Numbered from the stretch's first letter, positions 12,513 to 25,044 are shown. The stretch is 64,000 nucleotides of DNA from Lepidonotus clava (GCA_936440205.1 OW387134.1:66057427-66121426); one strand, 5' to 3'. The notes: generated from the letters alone by a model not told the origin. Program-made: numbers and translations.

Positions 12513-13087
12513 TAAAGGGAGGGGCCAGTGACCATGAATTAGTATACTGCCTTGATCTTTACCATCCAGGGAATAACCATTCCAAATTTTATGCTTTTAT
12601 TTCTAATAGTTTTTGCTTTATTCGTATTTGTCTGGATCAAAATAATTATAAGTTTCCCTGTCTGCCCCTGACACTGTCTGCACAGAGCAATTATCTGTGT
12701 GTGACATCACAAGCAGAACAGTCGAAAAATTGTAAAAATGAAATAAATGCAATAAGAAATATATCATATGTTCTTTATAAGTCTAAAATAGATTAAAATC
12801 ACAAATTTAAATGATTTATAAAAGAAACTGTGAAAAAAATATAGTTTTTATTGAATTTTGAAATTTGAAATTTGAATATAACTGTCATTTTGTGTGACAT
12901 CATGCACAGACGTGTGTTTTCCTGATGGTCAGAGGGATATAAGGTTTATCAAAGGTTGAAGCCCATTTTTAACATGAAATAGTTAATTAATCATACTGAA
13001 ACTTGGCATATTACTAAATGAGCATTAAATCTAACATATAAAGTGTAAAATAACCAGAATTGAAATTTCACTGGCCCCTCTCTTTAA
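12513..13087. other. No gene seen
   Basis: AT-rich sequence. The 103-aa frame at 12485-12796 has no recognisable family and AT-driven codon content. Confidence 0.5.
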
Positions 13088-13269
13088 ACTGTGTCTCCAC
13101 TTGGGCGATAAACCCCGGTGACATACCTTTGTTGCCGGGGCAATGGGTGTTAACCCTTTGCTACTACGGCAACAAGGGCTACAATTGGCCCTTGGTCGCC
13201 GTGTTTAGAAAGGGTTAACACCCGTCGCCTGGCAACGGAATTTGTTGTTGCTCAAGTGGAGACATGGCT
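13088..13269. mobile_element. AGCC-family MITE (TCTCCACTT type)
   Basis: Ends ACTGTGTCTCCACTTGGGCG and GCTCAAGTGGAGACATGGCT are inverted, flanked by TAA and TTA. It carries an internal perfect block around GGGTTAACACCC. The following 13270-13440 is the right part of a GTCCCCAC-type relative. Confidence 0.8.
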
Positions 13270-13454
13270 TTAGTCGCCCGGCCGACTAAAAACAAACATG
13301 TCTGATACTTTTTTAGGCTTTATCGGCCGACTAAAACCCTGAAAACGCACTTTATTGCCAGCCAAACTGGCGCCAGACCTGTTTGTCGCTCCCAGATATG
13401 TCGTCGAGGCATGGGTTTTCTCTGTGGGGACCCGGCTAAATGGTCTTTGTTTAA

Positions 13455-13697
13455 AGCCGGGTCCCCACTGGGCAAGCGAAAACGACATTGTTGGCATAAT
13501 AAGGTAGTTTGTCGTTCCCAAAGACCAAATTTTATCGCCCAGGACGACAAACTCCCCCTGAAATCAAACATGTCTGATATTTTTGGGGGTTTGTCGGCAA
13601 CTAAACACACTTCGTCGTCCGCCTGACTGGCGCCAGTCCGTTTTGTCGCTCACAGATTGGTCGGTGAGGTGTGGATTTGCTCAGTAGGGACCAGGCT
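13455..13697. mobile_element. AGCC-family MITE (GTCCCCAC type), second copy
   Basis: The left AGCCGGGTCCCCACTGGGC follows TAA; the right AGTAGGGACCAGGCT is followed by TAC. It shares the interior motif GGCGCCAG..CTGTTTGTCGCT with the 12197 copy. Confidence 0.8.
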
Positions 13698-13770
13698 TAC
13701 ATGTGGTTTCTGATACTAGCCCACCACACCAACCTTAACGAAGACGACCACAGACCTACCATCCTCTCGT

Positions 13771-14137
13771 GTGGGGTGGAGTAGTGGTAAGAGTGTCCGT
13801 CTGTTGCGCGGGCAGCCCGGGTTCAAGTCTCGGCTGTGGTGAGCTTGCTGCTACCCCCCTCTACATGTCTCCCAGTGGCAACACCTGGGTTATCAAAGGT
13901 CTCTAGTAGACCACCGGCTGTTGTGTGTAGGGCCCTGCCTATGGGACCCTGCACATTAAAGAACACCTGCCTCGGTAAAAGTGTAGGGGTATGGTCTCTA
14001 TCTTCTCATAGATTCGATCATTCTATAGATACAATCATCAAGGACAGGATTGTCAAAATCATGTTCTCGCCGTGATATAACCTTAGATGTTGATCCGGTG
14101 TAAAACCCCAATAATCAACCAATCAACCAACCTACCA
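13771..14137 (+). mobile_element. Full-length tRNA-derived SINE
   Basis: The head looks like a tRNA: A box near 13782 (AGTAGTGGTAAGAGTG) and B box near 13830 (GGGTTCAAGTCTC), spaced as in a real tRNA gene. The body follows with CACCGGCTGTTGTGTGT, CACATTAAAGAACACC and TATGGTCTCTA. The tail is repeated AATCAACC / AACCAACC. Other copies: 7409, 36548 (3' end only) and 63113-63775 (reverse). Confidence 0.85.
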
Positions 14138-15467
14138 TCCCCGCCATCATTGCTTGTTTTGGTCGGCTCCTGAATGGGACTTACATGTAGAGTGTAATAA
14201 ATGGCCAGCCTAAATTCAGGTACCTTGACGTTTGGTTGTATTTGCAACAGTGAATAGTGTCCCAATCCTCAGCGAAGTGAATTTCGGATCTGTATATCAG
14301 AGTTCATGTCCCATAAGTATACTCAACCCTGAAGTTGAAGAATGCTTGGTAAGATTGATCACAGAAGTGATTAGTTTTGTTTCTTACCCGTTCGAATTCA
14401 TTAAAAGAAAGCGGAAAAAGGAGAGGAATCATATTGATAAATGTGGCAAAAGGTTTGATAAAACAAACAGGCTTAAGAACTTTGTTATTTTGTTGTAGAG
14501 CTTTTGTTCTTTTGTCAATATGAACAAAGCTCAGCAGTGAGTTTGGGACAATATCAATTCTCAAAAGTTCTCAAAACTTCAGTCTCAGTTACACCAGTAG
14601 GAAGGTATAAGATGACTCGTGGGTGTAAAACATGCTCATTATGAATGGTCATGAGGTGAGGCGGAGTATCCAATGGCGGCAGGATAACAATCGAAACTCT
14701 TCGGAAATCTACTGCTTAATCTGACTCTTAATAACTTTCAATTTCTTCATTGCAATCATAATTTGATCTTGTGTTTTCGACGTCCTTGGAACCTCTATGT
14801 CATGTGTTATTGTTTTCAGACAGTTTTTCGCTTTCATCATATCGGATTACTATGGTCAAGAGAATCAGTATTTTAATCTTGCAATTCACAAAATTGAAAG
14901 TATATATGATTGGAAAAAATGAAGCCTCAAATTCTTCATATTCCCATAGTTGTGCTTTCTCATCAAGAGCCATGTGATACCTGCTACATCCCACAGTCCC
15001 GCCCAGACGGTGGTTGCCATGGTAACATGATGTCCTTTTTAGGATTAACCAGATAGCCCCAAGGACAAAAAGGTCACGTTTTGACCCCACATGATCGCCA
15101 TGGCAGTCCGTGGAGTAGTTTTACTGTGGGACTGCCTCAGCTGAAAAATTAAGAAAGTACGATCCTGTACAAGAGATGCTGATGAGAAATTGAAATATTT
15201 TGACACATTCGCAGTTCATATCCTCTTGCCACTCTGTCCAGATAATGTAGAAACGAGACACCAACTCTCAAAATACTAAAACTAGGCATAGGGAATGTTG
15301 CAGTTTTATCTCAATTCGAGGGCAGCTACAAATGGCGTCTAGCCCAGTTTTGGGAGGTGTAACGTCATCTGCACAACGTCAATGTGCACGTTTGAAGCTG
15401 CGGTACCAGAGTATTTCCCTCCACACCCTGCCGTGCATGCAGCATCCATGTAGGCGCTATCCAGTCA
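14138..15467. other. No gene seen
   Basis: Frames of 88 aa (14232, +) and 96 aa (14800, -) show no domain, no splice context and no coding bias. Confidence 0.5.
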
Positions 15468-15942
15468 GCTAGCGACATAACAGAAACATTCTGCGACTAT
15501 TGCAATTGCACATTATATATTTATGGTGAAGTTGAAACCTCACCAAATCAGAATGTTATCATAACATTATTTTTTGGTGAGGTTGGGATGAAGCCAAAAC
15601 AGAATGTTATAGGAACGTTCTGTTTTTGTTGAAGAATGTAACCAGAACATTGTAATAACATCACAGTGCAACGTCGTGTTAGTACGTTGCAGCGACATAA
15701 TTGGGAATCATAAAAATGTAAATCTTGATGTACATACTTAATTATAGATTACACCTGAAATGTTTATTTACTACACTTTATCATTGTAGTATCACCGAAA
15801 ACCAGGGGCAACCCTGAAGTGATTTACTTAATAAACAATTTTTTTTTTAAATAAACAAATAGAATGTAACAAGAACAAAATACAGAACCAACCAGAACAT
15901 TGCTGCAACATTATCATAACGTCACATCCTTGGCTGCATGGG
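15468..15942. mobile_element. CAGC foldback MITE
   Basis: Left CAGCTAGCGACATAACAG and right GTCACATCCTTGGCTG are inverted ends. The interior has AACCTCACCAAATCAGAATG / GGTGAGGTTGG arms, plus an AT-rich centre that may be a second insertion. Confidence 0.72.
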
Positions 15943-16099
15943 TACGCAGTCCTCTAGCTGGCCATCTTTGGATATTCAATTAAAAGGAGGCCCGTACCCA
16001 GTAATTAACCAGACAAAACATCCCCAGGATAAATCGTCCGCTGACAGTACTGAAAGAGAGAGATAGGTCCTTCGTCGACGAGACAGTTTAGGCTTTTTC

Positions 16100-16420
16100 T
16101 CCTGCCATCATTTTTTTTTACTTTTTTTTTTATTTTCAAAGCCCACGGCTCAGCTGGTCGTCGCTCTCCCAGCGTGGCCTTGGATCAGGGTCTATTTTGC
16201 CACTGGGATGACCGCCTCGCGTGATTCCCATCGGCGCTTGGTGAGCGAGGCCAAAATAAACCCGACAACAAAACAAACCGCCGGCCCATAAAATATGAAG
16301 GGCGCGCTAAAAAGGGGGCGCTCGTGGATCATGTCTATTTTGTCAGGGATCGCTCCAGGGCCGTTACAACGCTTTGACGGCGGTGTATAACGTTGTCCAG
16401 CTGCGTTTTAATTGAATGCT
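16100..16420. other. Unassigned GC-rich island
   Basis: A low-complexity T run is followed by about 280 bp of mixed GC-rich, apparently single-copy sequence (CCGCCTCGCGTG, CCATAAAATATGAAGG, CAGCTGCG). It resembles neither the MITEs nor an exon. A regulatory element is one possibility; nothing in the sequence proves it. Confidence 0.25.
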
Positions 16421-16642
16421 CTTATCGATGTATATCGCCAGTTGCTGTGTAGCGTCGGTTAAATGTGTTAACATGGTGGTAGCGCTGGTGATCTTTTACA
16501 CGAGGGTCCAACCCTATTATTTGAAGTTGTCAATAGTGCTCTCTTTACATCCACTGATCGACCTCAGTTGCAAATTTAAATGGACTGAGAGGGATGGGTT
16601 ATATCTTTAACTTCTGTATAATCACGTACAAACATTTCTGAC

Positions 16643-16688
16643 TATATAATATATATATATACTTATATATATATATATATATATATAC
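16643..16688. repeat. TA microsatellite
   Basis: An interrupted (AT)n run, followed by TATAGTTA repeats to about 16725. Confidence 0.95.
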
Positions 16689-16725
16689 AAAGTTAAATAG
16701 TTATATAGTTATATAGTTATAGAGT

Positions 16726-19700
16726 TGTATAATGTACATACACTCCACTTATATCCTTTGGAATTGTGCTATTTTCCACACATCTGAAAACGGTCCCTGA
16801 TATATCTCAACCCTCTATTAATAACCTTCACTCCATAGGGGTGGGAAAGGGACTCGTAGTACTTCTTTTTAAAGAAATAAAAGAAAACATGTGCTCTTAC
16901 CATAAAATATTACTCGGATGGATCCATGGGAGTAACCCTTTAGTGTAGTTTACCCAACCCAATGCCTCATTCAACATTGCCTTCCCCCACCCCTCCTCTC
17001 CTGGGCAGGTGCGCCTGGCATACACTCACCTTATGAGGGTCAACCTAACAGCCGCGGATTAACACCAGTATAGGCAGAATTAATCACCTCTAACCACCCC
17101 TCATAATTGGCCTTTTGGGCCAGGTCCCCTGGAATATAGGGGAGTTATACAGTGACACTAGCCAAAAACATCTAGTAAGAGGACAGGCATATGTATGAAT
17201 TCGAAATAAGCAAATGGAGAATGCGTCCATTAGCTTAGGTGATACAGGGATAGTAAAGGGCATATATGATTGATGAATGGTGGTACTTGAGAGTAGTATA
17301 TGAAAATGAACCTATGATTCTTTCGAGTAGTAGAGGGAATTGAATCTTCCATTCTTAGACGTGGCAGCTTCGGTCCCACGCACGTTATAGCTATTATTGT
17401 GTGATTTAACAGAGGTTGAACTATACGAACCAGTAGCGAGTTGAGTCATAACCTATGCCATAATCAGAGGATGACTAGGCCTTAAAATTTCTTAAGCCTG
17501 GAGACTATCCAGTTTTAAGGCCGCTGACATATTGAATCTATTTAGTCTATATATTCTCAATATTAGAGACAAGACTTAAAGGGAGCCAAAAGCAATGTAG
17601 GCTCAAAATTTTGCAAAGTTTGTTAAATGTTGAAATATATTCTGTGGTCATAAACTAGGCCTGTGGTAAAATATAGTCTGTGAATACAGACTTAAACTAC
17701 ATTAAAATACATGAAAGCTACTCCCTGGTCCCACCAAAATTGGTTTGTTTACAAACATTGCTGTCTCCAGGCATACATGACAGGAGTATTGTGGAATTCA
17801 AGTGAAGTTAAAGCTAGTTATCCTAGTTTATACTGTACCAATGGGTAAGGTTAGACTCATAGAATGTATTTTCATAGTTATTTGAGTTTGCAAAATTTTG
17901 TCATTTTTCGACACAACAATGCTTTTGGTTCCCTTTAACAGTCTTGTGAAATCCAGACTTAACCCGGCCTCAGTCACATATCAACATTATCAAACACGCA
18001 ACGCAACTCATCTGTTGAGCTCAACATGCGACCGGGCCTGTATAAGAGGAAGAAACCCCCTTTATCAGCTAAGCCTTGCGTCGATTCAAAGATAAAGCGT
18101 ACAGACCCGCTTACAATTCGAGCAGTTGCTGGGATCGCACCCTCAGTTCCCATCCCAAGGGTCGGCTTAAAACATGCCAAGATTCCTCCTAATCCATTTA
18201 GCGCTAAGCCGGCGGCCGCCACTGTCTAGGCGGGGGATAATCCATCATTACCCCAGATTAATAATGAAGGGCCCGTATTTGGCCGCTTGTTTTGGTCCAA
18301 CAGATAGGTCGGAAGATGGATCGTTTGTAGCATGTCTAGATGCGCCATAACCAATGCAGCGGTCCTAGATGGGGCTGGTAGAGTGGAGTGGTCTACTGTG
18401 AAAGTCTATAGAGTAAAGTTGGTATTCCACATTACATACCTAGTTTGGTGCTGGATCTTTTATATTGGTTAATTTGTATTAATTTGCATGATATTCTCCA
18501 AAAATATGGTATTAGACCAAACATCTTATTTTCAATTCGAACGAGAATTGTTAAAACTATCTGTACTAAGGTTTAGTCAAATAATTTTAAACCAATATGG
18601 TTACCCAAAATATGTTCTTTTTTTTTTACTATTTTTACTAACATGTCTATATTTAATCTTAATGGCCAGTGCCGATTTTATCAAATCGGCATCAAAATCG
18701 ACAGGTAGAATAAAGGCTTACAACTAGGCAGACCACATATTCCCAGTGAGTGTGTATACATGGCCCTTTTATTACAAAGTGATTCACAGCCCTCCATTTG
18801 TGTTCTCTAGTTTAGTGTTACTGCTTTGATGGCTAACAATGCATTGCGTGATATGGCGTTCGGTAAATTGAACGAATCCCCGCGACGTTTATAGCATGTC
18901 CCTGTGCAGATCCTCTGGGATAATGATAACACTGACTATAAAGGGGCGTTTCCAAATGAGACCATTCTGAGTAGCTCCAGTTGATAAATGGACACAGCGG
19001 ACAAAGGAAATAAGAACGGAGAAATAAACTACATACACAATGAATGCGAAGGGCACAAAGGAGGCCGCCTAGAAATGAATTCATCTGTTGTTGTTTCTAT
19101 TTGGTAATCAGTAAGGTGTATGGGGATGGTTATTTTCTAGACTTCTAGACTCACAAATGAATCAGAAGCCATATAGCAGGACAAACATATACTGGTTTTT
19201 GGATAGATGGACAGGGGGTACTTTACTAACTCTAATGTTAATTATAGTGGACTTCACTAAATTTGTGCATTTTAATAAATCAGCCTTCACAGGGTTTTAG
19301 TGTTAAATGAGTTGAAAACGTTTTAATACTGACACTCTTAATCTTTCCCACACTTTCCCTTTCCTCTTATCTTTTCTTTATCTTCAACATCTTCGCAACT
19401 AGACACGTTTATCATTTAGCATTTGTAGCTCTCTAACGTCTGAAAAACAAAGTGATAGTTCACATTGATTGGTGGTCATAGAGTCGAAATCATAAGTTTG
19501 TTGTATGCCATCAAAACTTGCCTCGAGATACTAGGACGATCAGATGACAGACATATCTATGGGAACAAGTGGAACATATAATAAAGACTCCATAGAAAGT
19601 GTATGTGAGGACAGATTAATGTACAAGACATGGGGCAAGAAGGAAAATCTCCATGCTAAAAAGGAGGGAAATAACCATACGCAGCTGGTAACAAAAACAA

Positions 19701-19795
19701 AAGAGGTAGTTTTCCAAGGCCGGCTAAGGAGAATAAAGATGACGAGGGTGGGACAACAGCCATGTGATGGATGCAGTAAGGTTAATGGGCTGCAC
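16726..19795. other. No gene seen
   Basis: A long AT-rich stretch. Around 18416-18716 are faint ends of an AGCC-type MITE (GGTATTCCACATTACAT and AATAAAGGCT). The GC-richer piece at 17900-18230 has open frames on both strands but no family signature. Confidence 0.5.
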
Positions 19796-19812
19796 GGCCA
19801 CCAGGGGGAGGC
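19796..19812 (+). promoter_or_regulatory. CTCF-like motif
   Basis: GGCCACCAGGGGGAGGC fits the CTCF core. It lies in a short G-rich patch. Binding is inferred only. Confidence 0.35.
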
Positions 19813-20280
19813 ACGGTGTGGGCGGACAGGGGGCTAGACAGGGGGGACCTAAAGCCCTTATTACACTATACACAATAAGAACGGTCTACAATGTGTGACC
19901 CCCCACCACATAATGAGGCATAAGTCGCAGAGATGAGTTTTTGAACTTATGGCAGATCCTTGTAGAAGGTGACAAAACCTTTACAATGGTAAGCAGAATG
20001 ATGTTTCTATCATTAATTTTATAGAATGTTTCTATCATTTACATAATTTGAAACCTAGCTTTATTGATTACATTTTTTTTTCACACAAAAACTCTAATGA
20101 CGATTTTACAAGGACTGCTAAGGACCATTCCTAGTTAGCAGATTTTTGGTTTTTGTCTTTTCAATCGTATTAAGTCTGCATTCTGTTGTTCATACCCCGA
20201 ATATGAGGGGTGTCAACTAAAATTCATTAGTGACCAGTTGTTACATTTAAAGAGTCGGTGTCGCCTCTTTGGCCTCCATT

Positions 20281-20373
20281 GTATGCACTCCATCCGTCAT
20301 ACTGTCTTTCAGTATGCACTCCATCCGTCATACTGCCCCACTGTATGCACCCCATCCGTCATACTGCCCGCCG
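20281..20373 (+). repeat. 31-bp tandem repeat, three copies
   Basis: GTATGCACYCCATCCGTCAT begins at 20281, 20312 and 20343. Confidence 0.9.
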
Positions 20374-21171
20374 TGGAGGATCACAGTCACCCCCTGCATC
20401 TTGAGACAAAACACCGCTCTCCAAGCAGACTCTCCATGCCCACGCATTCCTATAGGAATATAATGAGAACTTACGCTTGGAGAGTGAACCCGACGGGTCT
20501 CTACCGCCATCACGAGAGAGTTGTTTTCTGCGCATGCGCGTGACTCATCCTATCGTTTAGGCGAGGGGTTAACTTTTCCGGGAGTCATGGATACCAAAAT
20601 AAACATCATGAATCACAGAGGCGAACTGTTTCTGTAACTAGCCTGACTTCTTTTTTATTACCGATTCCTCCCCAGGCCGACGCAGGGTATCGCGTGATCT
20701 CTAAGAAGGAGTTGGCGGGAAGGAACTTTATAATCACCCTCTGAAATAGATTTATCATCCAAGTTGGCGCTAGTTGAATCTGGATGAAAATCTACGATAG
20801 CAGGGGCCTTATCTAAATTCAATCTTTTACCCAAGTACCTTTGGACACCCCAGAACTCCCATTAGCGACACAGAAAGCTAGTTACCCTCCCCTACACCAG
20901 GGGGATTCCGTCCGTTGTAACGGGTATACGGCCGGCCGGCACTTCACCGGAACTCCTGATCCTGCGCTGGTGGCCGGCCTTTTTACTATAGGATCCCCTG
21001 TTAATTCATGCGGGCTGTGCGACCTGCCGGGTACTGGAGCCTCCCTGGGTGGGGCCGTCCCCGCTGGTGTCGTGATTCCCTATTAGCTGAGAGCGCCAGA
21101 TGGAGATTTAGACGGCCCGAGGAGGGGGGGGGGGGGGCAGGGGTACCTCCAGTGAGGGACTGGACGGCTAA
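20374..21171. other. No gene seen; GC-rich segment
   Basis: 20840-21130 is GC-rich, includes GGCCGGCCGGC and ends in a G run at 21124-21137. Its 81-aa frame has no recognisable domain. Confidence 0.45.
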
Positions 21172-21875
21172 AGGCTCTATTCCACTTTCTGATTTTACTC
21201 CCCATTTAGAAAATCACGAGAAGGAGTAAGCGATAACTATAGACCTGTTGCACATCAAAAGAACGGATTTTGAATTATCGTTCAAATGACATATATATAA
21301 CATGCAGAGGTTCTTTCTGATTTCATTCCTACTTCGAAAACCGTAAAGGGGGAACCCACTGAGCTATTTAACTATAATTCTGGTCGTTTCGACCAGTTTT
21401 GGTTGTTTAGTTTTGATTGTTTTGACCAGATATGGTCAAAAAGAAAAGAAACAGTCTTCCTACTCAGCAGCTCGACCAAAATATTAAAAAAAATCACTTG
21501 CCAAATATCTGACAATGTTAGATATTGGTAGCGGGTAACCTCCTAATCGACCAGAATTATAGAAAATCGCTCAGTGGGTCCCCCCTAAAGGAGGACTAAG
21601 GGCAAATCGTAGCCATAATTATATGTCATTAGAACAGATTTTGAATTATCCTTCAAATTGTATGTGCCATAATTTTTTTCTTTCTGATTTTACTCCCAAT
21701 TTCGAAAATCGTGACGAATAAGCAGTAACCATACCATGTTACACATCATTACAACGGATTTTGAATTATCTGTCAAATGAAATGTAACATGCAGGGGTTC
21801 TTGCAATACGTATTTGTAAAAACCTAAAAGTAAGCAAATTCCTAGTAGTCAGAATCGCCTGGTTTAATCCCGGCC
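21172..21875. mobile_element. Composite AGCC-family MITE cluster
   Basis: The outer left end AGGCTCTATTCCAC follows TAA; the outer right end AATCGCCTGG...CCGGCC is followed by TAA. At least two diverged copies of the ATTTTGAATTATC interior are present, and another element (21347-21585) is nested inside. Confidence 0.6.
21347..21585. mobile_element. AGGGGG-ended MITE nested in the cluster
   Basis: Starts AGGGGGAACCCACTGAGC after TAA and ends GCTCAGTGGGTCCCCCC before TAA. Internal GGTCGTTTCGACC-type arms are palindromic. Exact TAA duplication. Confidence 0.8.
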
Positions 21876-22025
21876 TAAGGGTGCTGATGGGAAGGGCGTG
21901 TAGCCCGCCTGGAGGGGGCCAGGCCTACGTCAGGACGTGCCGACCAGCTTAATTCATTAACCTCCCAGCTTAACTCGGCCCCTAATCCTAGTTAGCCCCG
22001 AGATCCTTTTCCCCTCCTTTCATTT

Positions 22026-22063
22026 GGCGCGGTCAGAGGGGAGTGGAGCGGAGTGACCGCGCC
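22026..22063. repeat. Perfect 10-bp inverted repeat
   Basis: GGCGCGGTCA at 22026-22035 and TGACCGCGCC at 22054-22063 enclose an 18-nt G-rich spacer. The left arm overlaps a TTTGGCGC E2F-like string. Confidence 0.7.
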
Positions 22064-22737
22064 TCTGGGTGCTCTATACCTCAGCGGGAAAGAGAGAACG
22101 GGCGGCACTTGGCGTACAAAGTGGGAGGGGACTGCTTTTAGATATGCCAATAAGCCCATCCCAGTTTACATGAACATTAAACTTTACCATGAAATAACAT
22201 AGCAATTTCTTTCTGATTTAATCCCCAAAGTTAGAAGTGTGAAACAAAATGGACCAAGGTGGTTTGGTTGACAAATTACTCCCAAAAATTGGTAAAATGC
22301 AGCTTTTCATATTGGCCTTTTCCCCATAGGAACAAATGTTAAAGCCTGTCAGACCAACTTATAATGTCCGACCCTATTTTCCCTAAAATGCAGCATTTTG
22401 ATGGCTGGCAAACCTGAAAATCTGTCAATTGGTAAGATTTAAGAAATCATACCATTTTACCAGTACTTGGGGATATAGAAAAACATAATTCTTAGTTATT
22501 CCAGTAATCCCAGCTCTAAGAGGCAAGGATCGCTCATACCATAATTTTGCCCAACCCTTGTCCAACCCTCGAATATACCCAACGTGGGATGGGCTTATTG
22601 ACTATCCAGTATATCAATAGTCAATTACAATAATCCGAGTAATCAAGAATGGAAATATAGATAGAAGGAGGGATAGAAAAATGTGTACATACATATTAAT
22701 ATAAGAAGGCTCGCTGGGGGCGTCTGAGGGTGGAGGA

Positions 22738-22806
22738 ACGACCTGTTGGGCAGCGTACTATACCCAAGGGCGAAGCCCGTGGGCAGTACGCTGCCAAGAG
22801 GGTCGT
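22738..22806. repeat. Nested hairpin
   Basis: The outer arms 22738-22759 and 22785-22806 (…GGCAGCGTACT / AGTACGCTGCC…) pair over 17 of 22 positions. Within the loop, CCCAAGGGC and GCCCGTGGG pair around GAA with one mismatch. No known RNA family recognised. Confidence 0.6.
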
Positions 22807-23578
22807 CCGTACACCACAGGATGACCCCTAAGGGTCTTATATATTTTATCACCCAAACAATTCTTTAAATATGTGTAAAACCCTGCAAACAAGGAGCGGT
22901 ACGTACAGCCTAATTATACTCACTGGTCTCTGTATGCACAGCTCGCCGGCCGTGCGGGTGATAAATACCCTTAAAACAAAAATAGCGTCAAACCCCAATA
23001 TTAAACCAACCAACCAAAATCTTAACTTAAAAATAGTTACTTATACATATAGATTATGTTCAATATGAAATGAAAGAAAGATAAAAGATAAATATAGATA
23101 TATAGATGGTTTTGATTACTTTATATAACTACATTTATTTCAATATCTGGAGGAATAAGGAAATAGGGGCCTACATAGCCGTTCCTCACGACTTCCAGGC
23201 AACACCACTGTAACCATCGAGACGATTAGAAAATCCCTATTACCGGTAGCGGAGAGTTAAAAGTCACCCAGAGTGATGACGAATTAGACGGAATTGAAAG
23301 ACACGACCGTGACTAGTCACTCGGGTAATCATGATCATCTGGAGACTGCTCCTTTAAGGAGTGTCAATGGCCGGGGAGACTGTGCCTTTAAGGAGGGTTA
23401 ACGGTCAGGGAGGCTTACCCCCACGTCCCGACCAATGGGAACGTGTGGGGAATCAGTCTCTGGGAGTAGGACATTTACTTTTCTCCGGCTTAGAGGTGTG
23501 GGCCCATAAACCGTCCGCCCCGCCCGTTTCTTCTCTGGTCGGGATGCTCCACCTTTTCTAGGGGCTAAAGCCTGTATT

Positions 23579-23781
23579 CCAAGAGCCGATTTTACTCCCG
23601 ATTTTGAAAATCGCCAGTAAAAAATATGGGCTAAATACACACATGTTGCATATCGTTAGAAAGGATTTTGAATTCTCTTTCAAACGGTATGTTACATGCA
23701 TGGGTTTCTATAATATTTCTAATGAAATTTCAGAAATTTCTAAATTTTCAGTAGGTGTAATCGCCTTGTGGAATACAGGCT
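23579..23781. mobile_element. AGCC-family MITE with exact TAA duplication
   Basis: Starts AGCCTGTATTCCAAGAGCCG after TAA and ends CGCCTTGTGGAATACAGGCT before TAA. The interior is the GTTAGAAAGGATTTTGAAT type. Confidence 0.9.
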
Positions 23782-24186
23782 TAAGTCTCGGGCCGCTAAA
23801 GAAGATCCTTTATTGAGGGGCGGCCCTACGGTCACCTGGGCCCCGGTCGTTGGTATGCGGCCGGGGGGCGTGCTCCGGGGGGCGGAGGGGCGAGGCAGTT
23901 CGGCCCGTGGTAATTAGGGTCCTTTGTCTCAGGTCGGGGGTGGTGGTCCGCCATATGGGCCCGCTACAAGTCGGCCCGTCCGCATAGCAAATGGGGCCTA
24001 CGTGTGGGTAGGGGCGTGCCGCGGTCTGTGACGGCTGGATTGGGGGCAGCCCGTGAAGGTACTTGGCACCTCCTAATTCATAGTCCAATACACGATGCAC
24101 GTATACCAATACACGTATACAGGTATTCCAATACCTGTATTCCAATACACAATGTCAAATAGTCAAATGGCCACATAGTCAAATAA
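23782..24186. other. No gene; GC-rich segment then short CAATAC repeat
   Basis: 23820-24060 is GC-rich without coding signature. 24080-24150 repeats CCAATACACG / CCAATACCTG units. Confidence 0.5.
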
Positions 24187-24470
24187 TGCCTGTATTCCAC
24201 CATGGAAGAGAATTAATGACCAACAGTGTGTGACTAAACATCGTGGGGGTGTTGATTTCAACTATCACAAATAATTGGTTAGTTGGTAGGTTTTGATAGG
24301 AATTCTTGCAATCTTTTGCTTGTGAGCATTTGAAGGTATACATGTATTCAACTTCAAGATTGTTTGGTAGCACCCCAAAATTCATGAGTGACTGCCGAGT
24401 TTAGGATTTTTGCCAAACATCAGCAGGATTTTCAAAAGTATTGTCCCAAACATCGTGTAGTGGAATACGG
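24187..24470. mobile_element. AGCC-type MITE (ATTCCAC), diverged
   Basis: Left TGCCTGTATTCCACCATGG and right CGTGTAGTGGAATACGGCC are inverted ends. Its right half (CCAAACATCGTGTAGTGGAA) is the reverse of the element start at 61867. Confidence 0.7.
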
Positions 24471-24536
24471 CCCAAGTCCTCTGTTTTAAGATGCAAAATA
24501 AGATTAAAAAGCTTATTGCAGCATTTATATGCAGTT

Positions 24537-25040
24537 ATAGGTCAACCAGGGAAAAACCAATAATCCAACTCCAGCGTACTAGGCGTTTGGTAAGTGGGGT
24601 GCCTCTCTCCTATTCCTATTCCAATATACTACTTACATATCGCGTAAATAGTAGAAGCAATTAAGGCCACATTATCAGTTATATAGCGAAACAAATTTTA
24701 CCGGCGTCGACGATTTCACAATTAAGTATAGGATAAAGTGTCTATGCGACAGTCTCCAGAGTTCTATTTCCACGACTAATATAATTCACAACGTCGCGTT
24801 AAACCAATAGTGGCACATATCGAGGCAACGTCTTACGTGTAGGCAACCTTAAGCGCCGGTGAGGCACGCCACTTCTTCCACCTGCATTCCAAGGTGAGGT
24901 GTGAAAAAGCAAAGTCCTCTAGGTTCAGGGTTCAAAGTGTCATTCAAGAAATACAGCTTATCAAAATATCAGATAGCGAAACGGAGGCAGTTACATGTCA
25001 ACCCAGGAAAAACCAACTAATCCTGCTCTAGCGTTCCAGA
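24537..25040. repeat. Direct repeat pair ~455 bp apart
   Basis: About 45 bp at 24537-24586 recurs at 24991-25040 (GTCAACC.AGG.AAAAACCAA and CC.GCTCTAGCGTTCC-like). The sequence between is unassigned. Confidence 0.55.
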
Positions 25041-25044
25041 CCTT

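Larger units (their letters stand above)
21876..23578. other. No gene; two hairpins
   Basis: It holds the inverted repeats at 22026-22063 and 22738-22806, listed separately. Near 22955-23010, CAAACCCCAATATTAAACCA followed by ACCAACC resembles a SINE tail, but no body is recognisable. No exon was supported. Confidence 0.5.

Noticed and set aside
13775-13845. Functional tRNA gene
   Set aside because: A and B boxes are present but the sequence continues into a SINE body and tail; no terminator or good acceptor stem.
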